NCBI RefSeq assembly: GCF_030272615.1
Contig: NC_081405.1
Span: 21,620,047-21,676,046, forward strand
Direction of reading: 5' to 3'
Origin: Cryptomeria japonica
Lineage: Eukaryota > Streptophyta > Pinopsida > Cupressales > Cupressaceae
DNA: 56,000 bases
Program-made: the position numbers and the translations under genes
Part shown: positions 1 through 8,667 of the stretch, in pieces
Layout of the letters: every line of letters begins with the position of its first letter
How positions within the stretch are numbered: the stretch's first letter is position 1
The notes under the pieces: model-generated
The model's input: only the letters and a program-made list of their open reading frames with translations
The model's database searches: none
What the model was told of the DNA's origin: nothing

Positions 1-68
1 TCAACTTACACATATGTCTCAATCATTTTGATCCTCCATTAGTCTCCTTAAGAAGTCATGAAGACTAA

Positions 69-362
69 GTGACATCTTTACTGGAGAAAATCAAGAGGTT
101 GAGTCTGGAAAATGAGAGAATAATCAGTAGAGTCTGTGAACTTGGGAATCTCATTACTCCCAAGCTGGATATCCTGGTTAGTGGTCGTGAAGATGCCCAA
201 AGTGCCATGAAATCCAAGGAGCTGACATATCTCAAGTCAGCAAAGGCACTTGCATACTTGTTTAGTGGGATTATAACTATTTTGGAGAGCCTAAAGAAGG
301 GTTGGGATAGCCACCTAAATTCATTGAATGATTCTTTTGCAAACATCTTCAAATTTTTATGA
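69..362 (+). pseudogene. C-terminal fragment of an unidentified ORF in element A
   Basis: A 98-codon open stretch follows an in-frame TAA at 66-68 and begins with GTG rather than ATG, so it is the remaining C-terminus of a longer protein and not a complete gene. It is charged and leucine-rich (LLEKIKRLSLENERI near the start), which suggests an alpha-helical or coiled-coil segment. It ends at TGA about 250 bp before the 3' LTR. The 3'-proximal ORF of element S (8668-9120) sits in the same place and is also helical and Lys/Glu/Leu-rich, so the two may be relatives. In SIRE-type Copia elements an env-like ORF occupies this position; that analogy is positional only. Function unknown. Confidence 0.45.
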
Positions 363-563
363 GTATGAAAGGACTGTGCATATGTATATAGCATTTTTGG
401 CTTGAATTTTTGGTTTCTGGAATTCTACCTTTGCCATTGATGTCAAAGAGGGAGAGTAGATGAGTGAAAAATGTTGATCTTAGGGGGAGATCTTTTGTTC
501 TCTGATTCTTTGGATTTTGGTAGTTAGATTCTTGTTGCAGTGTATATATTTTGGTTTTGGTCT

Positions 564-591
564 AACACTTAGTAATTTTTCACTAAGTGTT
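564..591 (+). other. Perfect hairpin upstream of the polypurine tract (A)
   Basis: Arms AACACTTAGT (564-573) and ACTAAGTGTT (582-591) are perfect reverse complements around an 8-nt loop. The stem ends 24 nt before the 3' LTR. Element S has the same core stem at exactly the same distance from its LTR. Confidence 0.7.
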
Positions 592-601
592 GTCATCAAT
601 G

Positions 602-615
602 CCAAAGGGGGAGAT
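602..615 (+). other. Polypurine tract of element A
   Basis: The sequence ccaaagggggagat lies flush against the TG of the LTR. It would prime plus-strand cDNA synthesis and gives the element's orientation. Confidence 0.8.
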
Positions 616-1759
616 TGTTGGCAAGAGACACTGCATTGATGATTAGATGTTATCATTTATGGAAACTGGATTTAGATATCCAATCCACAGTTCATGATTT
701 ATTTATACCGGAAGATTGATTGAGATCCGATGAGGTTCGATGAGAAGAACAGGTCATTTGGCAAAGTGTATAGTATTTTGATTGGCGACTCATTTGTGTT
801 GCGTATTGGTGTTGCAAATCTTGGAGATGAATTGTGGATATGTAAATTACCTTATTCTAGGTTTGTGGCCTATGGCGTTGAGTCTTCTGTAAATTGGAAG
901 ACCCGGTAGACATGTTTTTGAGTAAAACAATGCTTATCAGCTGTAACATTTGAAGGTTCATTGTGCGGATCATGTGGAGTGATTTTGGCAATTTTTTGTT
1001 TGCATGTTTGAGGTTGTTGAGATGACTTATGAGAAGCATGTGGACATTTTATTTTGTTTTTCTTGGTTGTTTTTGGATCAGATTAGGCCAACTTAGGTAA
1101 CATGTTTCATTTGCATGTTATGCATTTTCGGGCCAACTTATAATTGATCTAATTTGAAGTTGCGGATATATTAGAATAATTGATTTGATCATTTTTTTAC
1201 ATCAATGATGGTGTGAAAAGTGTATATGAGAAATTGTGCATAGTTTCACATTAGTGGTTGAAAGATTTGTGCTCTGATATAATGTAGAATATCATAACAG
1301 TGCAGAATAGCAGAGTAGAGAAAGATTATGTGTTTTATGCTTGACCAAAACTATACTCAGGAATTTTTTGATGCTATCCAATAGTTCAAACCTTCTTGTA
1401 CCTCTTGTAATCATTTTGTAATGCAATGAGCCTTCTAGGTTGTAGCCCTTATTGTAAATATTAAGCAGTGAACTCTAGGAAGTGTGCCTAAATTCATGTG
1501 CATTCCCCATTGTAATATTTTTATACTTCTAGAAGAGTATATTAATATTGTGGGTTTGAATCCCATTGTGGTTTTTCCATTAACTAGGTTTCCACATAAA
1601 AATCTCGATGTTATGATGTTGTTGATATTTGCTTTGAGTTTATGCACTTTACTTTTATTCATTTGCATTAAGTGGTGTAAATATCAGGTTAATAATTGTA
1701 AAAATTGCAGAACACTGATTCACCCCCCCCCGACCTCTCAGTGTTCCTTGATTCCAACA
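616..1759 (+). repeat. 3' LTR of element A
   Basis: A 1144-bp LTR starting TGTTGG and ending CCAACA, a perfect 6-bp terminal inverted repeat. A C-rich run (1721-1731) followed by ctctcagtg lies near its 3' end, as in the LTRs of S, X and Q. The 5' LTR is outside the window, so the target-site duplication cannot be tested; the right flank begins atcat. Confidence 0.85.
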
Positions 1760-2054
1760 ATCATAATCTCCTTATGAGTGGGATGAGTGTTGAGAGATGT
1801 AGAGGATGATTTAATGGAGATGAAGTCATTATCACTTTGTTGATCTTTGCTTTGAGTTTATGCACTTTACTTTGATTCATTTGCATTAAGTGGTTGAAAG
1901 ATCAGGTTAATAATTGTAAAAATTGTAGAACACTGATTCACACCCCCCCCCTCTCTCAGTGTTCCTTGATTCCAACAATCATAATCTCCTTATGAGTGGG
2001 ATGAGTGTTGAGAGATGTAGAGGATGATTTAATGGAGATGAAGTCATTATCACT
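1619..2054. repeat. 218-bp tandem duplication across the LTR/flank junction
   Basis: Unit 1 is 1619-1836 and unit 2 is 1837-2054, with a constant offset of 218 bp. Each unit holds the last ~140 bp of LTR A followed by 77 bp of flanking DNA. The last 86 bp (attccaaca plus flank) are identical in both, while the LTR-derived part differs at roughly nine positions, including the C-run. The duplication therefore arose after the insertion, or reflects assembly of two alleles. Confidence 0.85.
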
Positions 2055-2124
2055 ACTAAATATAGCATTGACATTGATGTATGGTCTTTTAGATGCTTTG
2101 GTGGGCTGTGAAGGATTATATCCA
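1978..2124 (-). other. Flank of A, possibly a decayed coding fragment
   Basis: Read on the minus strand, the flank is open for about 49 codons with a Ser/Thr/Lys-rich, coding-like composition (for example NPSQPTKASKRPY). It may be a piece of an older retroelement polyprotein into which A inserted. No motif is recognisable. Confidence 0.25.
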
Positions 2125-3303
2125 TGTAATGCCCACCAAAATACCCTAGAGAAATACACTAACTAAAACGCAAAATAGAGATAAATTTTTTTTTAAATAT
2201 CTATACATGCATCCAATACAATGTAATAACATACATTAACTTGATACACAACTACTCATCACAAATATAATCACCAATCATGTTACGCAAGTGGAAATGA
2301 AATACAATACATCAATAATCATCTATCTCCCCTAGGGTATCTCTTCGTCACTACTTAAACTACACACTTAACAATTACTAATTATTATATCATCTAACTT
2401 CCATAATCCATGTGCAATCTAGCTTGCTATCATTAATTCCTTTCACATTATCATATATGATTGATTACTTTATCCTAGAATGATTACACCCATTTATGAA
2501 TCCTCAACCATACCATAAGGTTCATTTTAAGCACCAATACCAAATATTCCTAATCCCAACCATTCTTTTCTTTTAACATCAAATAACCATTTCAATACCA
2601 ATTACCACATTATTAAACCATAGCAATATGGACTAATTACATCATCACACACATATCACTAAGTACACATCCATAGATTCAATATCCACTAATCTCATTA
2701 TTAAACATTCTCAAGATACATATGATACATTATTTTCCCTAATAACATCTACTAGATACATGAATACAATGTCTTTTACATCAATGAGTATAACTCTCTA
2801 AATACAATTACATCAAGGATAATACCAATACATATGTCAAATGAATCATATTACAATAAACTACTACAAATATCCATCTATGAGCTACAACAATAGAATC
2901 CACATCCATGCATAAGAGAGCATCCAACGAAGAACATCCCAATGGAAGAAAGGAACCAACCACCCGACCATGTGGAACCAAAGGAACCACCCCCATAATA
3001 GGAGATGACATGAGATCCCACACACACTCTAGATCTAAGATGACACCTATAAACCAAAGAGGAAAAACTCTATCACAACCAAGGTAAACATACCAAATAA
3101 CTAAGAAACCTCCAGAGGTGGTTCAATAACAAGACATAAGGAACTAGGACTGACATGCAAGGAAAGAGTGTCATCACATGCTACCACATAGGATACACAT
3201 GCAGAAACATCTCAACCTTTGAGGAAATCAAAGGAGTTTGGTTTACCTAGTTACCAGATCTACCACCTCACTCTGGTCTCCGTTCCATGAGATGGGTATT
3301 ACA
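2125..3303. repeat. LTR-like block TGTAATGCCC...GGGTATTACA
   Basis: The block begins TGTAATGCCC and ends GGGTATTACA, a near-perfect 10-bp terminal inverted repeat (one mismatch), and is 1179 bp long. That is typical of a Gypsy LTR. No primer site or polypurine tract abuts either end and the 5-bp flanks (atcca, aaaca) do not match. It may be a solo LTR that lost its duplication, or one LTR of a truncated element. Orientation cannot be decided. No coding potential seen. Confidence 0.55.
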
Positions 3304-5476
3304 AAACACATTTATTATCTTTCTTAGATGAGTTACTCTACCCAACCCACCTAATATTAATTATTATGTTATCACTTGTCAAATTACAAAGGAAAACCTC
3401 CAATGAGCTATCCAAAAGGTCTCTAGACCTTGGTTCTATTACTCAATAATCCTAGCAATCTATTCCTCGTGACCTCGGTAGACTCACGGAAGCCCACTCC
3501 CCCTAACCATGCACCTAGGTCTCAACAACACATGAAATCAAACAAGGAATCTCTCAAAGTATTGTTCGACTAACCAAGATATAACATCATAAATGAACAT
3601 GAACCAATAAAATATTCCACATAGGTCACATAAACCACACAACATCATAGAGGAAAGAATCCATAACAAGGCATCACTCCTCTTGCAACAATACAAATGA
3701 TCAAATAACTCATCAAAACATTACTCCAGACATCCTAGAGTCACTAAAGACCAAGACAAAGCCTCTGGATAAACATCATAACAATCTGAGAAAACCAAAA
3801 TAACCAACTGAAATTTTCAAAACACTGAAAAACAAACCCAAAAATAAAAAAATTACCCAATTTAGCGCATTCACTTGACTGTGCAATGCATATACCTAAC
3901 AAGACAACGCTTCTACGAAATCCTGCAACGCATTTACTTAGACTTACAACACATATACATAAAGTTTCAACGTATTTGAATCATTCTACAACGCATATGA
4001 GAAATAGAACAACACATTTGATAGGTAAAACAATGCATATACTTAACTAAATAACACATATGTCCTTTTAGTGCATTTACTAAAAAAATGAAATGGAAAC
4101 ATGAAACTTAAAAGAATAAAATGAAATCAATCAAGTATCAAAAATTTACAATTAAAGGCTCAAAAGAGATGTCCAAATCATAGGAGACGAATGATATAAA
4201 AAGAAGACCAAAGTATAAACCATAGTAAAAGATTTCCCAAAAATGGTCGACACGGCATTGAGCCAGAACACATAAAAATTACACAAATTAAAATGAATTC
4301 CCGACTCCCTCCATCATACAATAAAAAGGTGTAACAAGGCCAAGTCTCAGTTCCTAGCCAAAAAACATAGGAAGCCAAAAATACAAGACTAAAATACAAA
4401 GACAATATATGCAGTGCTGACCATTCACAGCTGCAAACGACATAATACAAATTTTCCCCCAATCTAATATAGTTTAAACTATAGTATATAATGCATATGA
4501 CATAAATTAAAAATTTAAACTATACAAACTATATGAATATTTTCCCCCAAAACTCCCGAGAATACGCAGAGATGACAATCTTTTCAAATCTGAAAAATGC
4601 AAGAGCAAGAAATCTTCTGACCTAGTGAAAGCTGAAAATTGAAGGATGAATTTTTTGAAGAAGATCCAACAAGCCACAATCCAAACTTCTCAAAGCAATC
4701 CAAATCCAAAATCACAGAAAAATACCTCCCAAGCCAACCCCGTGAAATCTCAGGAAAAGAAATAAATAGAAAACGAGGCCAAAACCATAGAATATGTTGG
4801 CCAATCAAAATAATAGCAAAAATAATATTTCTTACCAAACCATATAAAAAACTGAGGTAAATGTAAATAAAGTATTAGTTAATTTACTTACCCTACCTCA
4901 ACCAATCACACGAAAGGGTAGGTAGAATATTATTTAATCAACCCAAGAAGATAAATAATAAATCAATCAATAAGATAATAATCATGGGCACAATTAACTA
5001 TAAAGCCCAACAAATAATTAAATATAATAAACCAAGGGCTATAAATATATTAAAGCCACAATAAATAATCAAAGGCTATTTAATTAAATTAAATATCTAA
5101 GCCTTATTATTACAAAACAATAATAATGATAATATTAATTATAATTCCAAAATCTCATAAATAATAAATAATCAATAATAAACATCCAATGACTATAAAA
5201 TCATTTACCAAATATTTATTTATTTTATTATTGTCAACTATATTTATTTCTTTTTTTATTATAAACTATATAAATCTATTAATTTAATTTAACATTATTA
5301 AACTATATAAATTAATTGATTAATTAATAACTAAAACCAATCAATACATACCAACAAGAGACAAATCAAGAGATCACTCAACACTAAACTACAACTTGCA
5401 CAAAGACTAACAATGGGTAATCAATCTTAAACCTAGAGTGTAGAATGTGATTTTATGTCATCTCCGATCAACTTGA
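3304..5476. other. AT-rich DNA without recognisable genes
   Basis: No open frame with a recognisable domain on either strand. The part 4860-5340 is very AT-rich with many ttaatta/aataaat words, resembling the LTRs of elements U, Y and Z but not alignable by eye. Imperfect short repeats occupy about 3868-4080. It is probably decayed retroelement sequence. Confidence 0.5.
3868..4080. repeat. Degenerate short tandem repeats (aacgcatatac core)
   Basis: About eight or nine spaced variants of an aac(g/a)cat(a/t)tac word recur every 20-30 bp (for example tgcaatgcatatacc, tgcaacgcatttact, acaacacatatacat). Unit length is irregular, so this is an eroded minisatellite. Confidence 0.45.
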
Positions 5477-5673
5477 CATTGGGATAAGACATGCTTAGAC
5501 CTATGAAGCCAGGTGGAGTCGATGTCTCGTACCTACAAATCCTGCATCCACAAAGCCATGATACAACATAGGCAAGTGAATAGAGAATTGCAATGGCACA
5601 TCCCACTCTCAATGAGTGATGTGACATCGTCCCTATCACAAAGATAGTAGAAGACACTCACAAACAATCAAGT
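5477..5673. repeat. Direct repeat R, left copy, flanking element S
   Basis: About 197 bp from cattgggataag to caatcaagt. It is repeated at 14560-14772, so the two copies bracket element S exactly. They differ at roughly a dozen positions, and the right copy has an extra 16 bp (a local tatacaa-type duplication). R has no recognisable coding content. Confidence 0.8.
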
Positions 5674-6342
5674 GATGAATACTAATGTAAAGCGGAAAAA
5701 TCGAACCCTAGTCGTTCTCCCCTCCCCAACTCCAAGGAGAGAGAAGGGAGAGTCACTAGGGTTGATGGTTTTCACTTAGGAGGGACTTTACATTCAAAAG
5801 AGGGGTTGAAACCCACAAGATCCAATCCCATGCAATGCAAGATTGGATTCTATATGAGTTTCAAGGGTTGTGATAGCAAGGATACCCTCTTTTGTAAAGA
5901 AATGTAGATAGAAAGATTAAGCTAGGAATGCATGTAAAGTAGGAAAGATTCACTTATAAACAGAGATAGGGTTATGATATGAAGCTGTGGACCTGGAATT
6001 AGCAGTAAAATGTTGAGACGGTGTTGTTCTGCAAATTTGAGCGAAAGTTGACGGGACGATGGCGCCCGGCGTGCACACGGTCCTCCGAAAAATCCGCGAA
6101 ACGAAGGTGGATTTGTTCATCTCTGCACAAGGATTCCAGATCTTCAATTACAGCCGCATACCTGCAACCTACACATAGAAAAGAGGAGACGATTGGGGGG
6201 TTAGGGATGAGGGGTTTGCCTTTAGGTCAAACCCCGGTTTTGGAATTAACCAAGAAATGAGAAATGCTGTAAATGTAATGTAAAACAAGTACTAATACCT
6301 TGTTGTAAGGATGTTTGTATCCTTATATGCGAAGGTATAGAT

Positions 6343-6510
6343 GTTGTTGTATGTTGTATGTTGTATGTTGTAGTATGTGATCTCCTCTTCAATGGTTGAA
6401 TCCTTGTCTTGAATGCAACACTTAGCCTTGAATGGAGACTTAGAATGATCAATTGCTTGAAGGAAATGCTTGAATGCTTGAATGCTTAAATGCTTGAATG
6501 TTTGAATATC
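6343..6510. repeat. Short tandem repeats inside P
   Basis: Two simple arrays are visible: about four copies of a tgttgta heptamer at 6343-6372, and about six copies of a gcttgaat-type octamer at 6456-6508. Probably replication-slippage products. Confidence 0.6.
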
Positions 6511-6711
6511 GTTTCCGCATCTTGTACACATATGTCCTTCCTCCTTTTTTCATCTACCCCAAAATGGGAGAGGAAATGTAGTTTATATACTTGTCAATTA
6601 GGGTTAAAAGACTGATTTTTCCGACCTTGGGCCGACCAGGAAGTACTATTTTCCAAATTGCAAACATAAAGACCCGAAGCCCCATAGGAGACCGAGCCCA
6701 AAATAGGGCCA

Positions 6712-6805
6712 GGGACCAGGGCGCTGGGCGCCATGGTCCTGGGGGACCAAGGCGCTGGGCACCCTAGTCTTGAAGGACCAGGGCGCTGGGCGCCATGGTC
6801 CCACC
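6712..6805. repeat. GC-rich ~36-bp triplicate inside P
   Basis: Three tandem variants of ggaccagggcgctgggcgcc followed by atggtcc or similar. The core gggcgctgggcgcc is partly self-complementary. In an LTR such a GC-rich direct repeat could be a promoter-proximal enhancer, but that is an inference. Confidence 0.6.
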
Positions 6806-6972
6806 TCCAGGGACAACGGGGTGCAAGGAGGATCAGGCCAGGGTGCTGAAAAATGCAGTTTTTGGTGTCGTGAGCAAGTTTCGGGGTCTCCATTCAGGTT
6901 CAGTGTTGCGTCGCCATCGTGAAGACCCAAATGCGGTCGAAATTGCAAGTGTCACAATTTTAGGATGCTACA

Positions 6973-8110
6973 ACTAAGAGGGGGGCGGGGGGGTGAATTA
7001 GTATGCCAAAAATATTTGCACTTAAACACTTTGAAAGACTAATAGTAAACCGGTAAAATAGTTTAGCAGACAAACCAGTTAGCACACATGCAAACCAAAT
7101 AGCAAATAATACATTCACCCACAAAAGCACAAACACTATAACACATGAGATTTTGACGTGGAAAACCAAATGGGAAAAACCACAGTGAGATGGAACTCAC
7201 AAGTAACTATCTGCAGAATAGGAACCAGACCGGTTAAGGTCTTACAATATTCTTTACCAGAATAGATCCTATTAGGAATCTCAATCTCTATTAGGAGATA
7301 AGTCCGATTAAAGACTACCTGGCTAGAGGATTTTAGATCCACAAATGTGAGCCACCTTGTTAGAGGATTTAAAAAAGTCTTTTGTGCCTACCCAGTTAAG
7401 GGCTACAGACTTGTCGAAGATGTGAGCAATCAACAAGTGAGTGATCTAGCAAATAGCACAGATTGCTTGATTAGATCCTTGATAGCTCTTTTCTAATGCC
7501 TTCCAGCATTACTTCAGTCTTCTACACATTCATACTCTCTCTGACTCCTCAACCACCTTAAACCCTAGCAACAATATCAACTTCACCAACAACAACAACA
7601 ACATCAACAACCTAAAACCCTAGACATGATGTCCTTATCAAGGAATCTGATTTCATGTCGATCCAATAGGATTGCAATAAAATTTCCTAGGTTCAATGCA
7701 TCTAGACAGATTTGGCACCACGACACAAAAAGCACCGTTAAAGTGTTGGCACCGTCACACAATCGGTGGGTGGTAACTCATCACAAAATGTCAGTTGGTA
7801 ACTCATCACAGAGTATTACCGGTTCATACAAAATGCTGGTTGTCGGTTTGACAAAATGAAGACTGGGAAATATGTGTTATGCCGCTTTTATCCTTCGTAC
7901 TGCTTGAGGTCCTCAAACTGCTTGGGGTTAACATGCCACTTCAGATCGGTAAACACTTTCTACAAAACACCAATAGTCTAAGGACTATAATGCTTCATAC
8001 CGGTTGGAACATGTACCAGTTGAGCTTTAACAAATATATACAAAAGTGCTCTCAATGCAAGTGTATGTCCATCAATGACAATCACATCATAAACATCAAA
8101 AATTCCAACA
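6973..8110 (-). repeat. 3' LTR of S (main part)
   Basis: On the minus strand it starts TGTTGG at 8110, flush with a polypurine tract, and runs to the P insertion; the last bases (to TTCATCA) lie beyond P at 5673-5685. It pairs with 13425-14557. The G-rich run at 6978-6993 is the complement of the C-run near the LTR end. Confidence 0.85.
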
Positions 8111-8171
8111 ATCTCCTCCTTTGGCATTGAATGCAACACTTAGGAAAATAAAATTTTGACATCTAAGTGTT
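8111..8171 (-). other. Polypurine tract and upstream hairpin of S
   Basis: The minus strand reads ccaaaggaggagat (8124 to 8111) against the LTR start. Upstream, arms AACACTTAG (8171-8163) and CTAAGTGTT (8143-8135) form a 9-bp stem. The gap from stem to LTR is 24 nt, identical to element A. Confidence 0.7.
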
Positions 8172-8667
8172 TTACAACAAAATCATATCATTAGCAAAAT
8201 TGCTCCCCCTAAGCATATACACTATCCCTTTAACACTACAATGTATAACTATTTTGCACATAGAGATATCAGAGCATACATCAAAATTGTAAATACCAGA
8301 TACTTCTCCCCCTTTGCCAACAATGACAAAGTACAGCTGAACAACCCCTGCTTTCATTTGGTATTAAAATAATAATAGTTTATGACAATAAGGAATAAAA
8401 CTTGTCAAAAACAGATTTAAAGTCCTACAAGAATTGTTTCATAGATAAAGACCAAGACTCAAGTAGGGAGGTGGCTACTTCTTTCTTTGTCTACATCTGG
8501 GAGACCTGTTCTTCCATGGCGTCAATTGTGCTCATCTCTTGTGTAACTGTTAAGGCATCCAGATTTAGATAGCACTTCTGAAAAATTTGTAGACATGGGA
8601 GTAGAACCAGTTGTAGCTCCTGCAAATCTTGAGACCGAGTGCTAATCTAATGCTCCATTTTTGCTGT
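8172..8667 (-). other. Untranslated 3' region of S
   Basis: No coding frame is supported. On the minus strand it contains several GGGGGAG-type purine runs (near 8204 and 8310), as also seen before the LTR of element A. These may be duplicated, decayed polypurine tracts. Confidence 0.5.

Larger units (their letters stand above)
1..615 (+). mobile_element. Internal 3' end of Copia-like element A
   Basis: This is the tail of an LTR retrotransposon whose 5' part lies outside the window. The 3' LTR starts at 616, directly after a purine-rich tract, which fixes the plus orientation. The stretch 363-601 is untranslated; it holds several G-rich purine runs and an inverted repeat. The layout (coiled-coil-like ORF, G-rich tail, then a gccaaagggggagat tract against a TGTTGG LTR start) recalls plant Copia elements of the SIRE/Maximus type. 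That lineage call is an inference, because no pol sequence of A is visible. Confidence 0.75.
5686..6972. mobile_element. Solo LTR P inserted in the 3' LTR end of S
   Basis: A 1287-bp sequence TGTAAAGCGG...GGATGCTACA flanked by perfect 5-bp duplications ACTAA (5681-5685 and 6973-6977). Removing P plus one duplication restores the S LTR end (tgatgaatactaagaggggg), which matches the intact end at 13425. It has no primer site, polypurine tract or coding region, so it is a solo LTR of another, GC-richer family. Open frames inside it on either strand are low-complexity shadows. Confidence 0.9.

Noticed and set aside
2125-2160. TGGATATAATCC beside the 2125 border as a primer-binding site
   Set aside because: It begins TGG but does not match a tRNA 3' end known to me, and the sequence reads as part of the coding-like flank.
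4178-4860. Hydrophobic short frames in AT-rich DNA
   Set aside because: Composition-driven, overlapping frames on both strands, no homologue or codon bias visible.
5433-5657. Minus-strand 74-codon frame in repeat R
   Set aside because: The right copy of R breaks this frame with a 16-bp insertion and stops; no recognisable motif.
6594-6977. Minus-strand Pro/Trp-rich frames in solo LTR P
   Set aside because: They read through the GC-rich 36-bp triplicate in two frames at once; repeat artefact.
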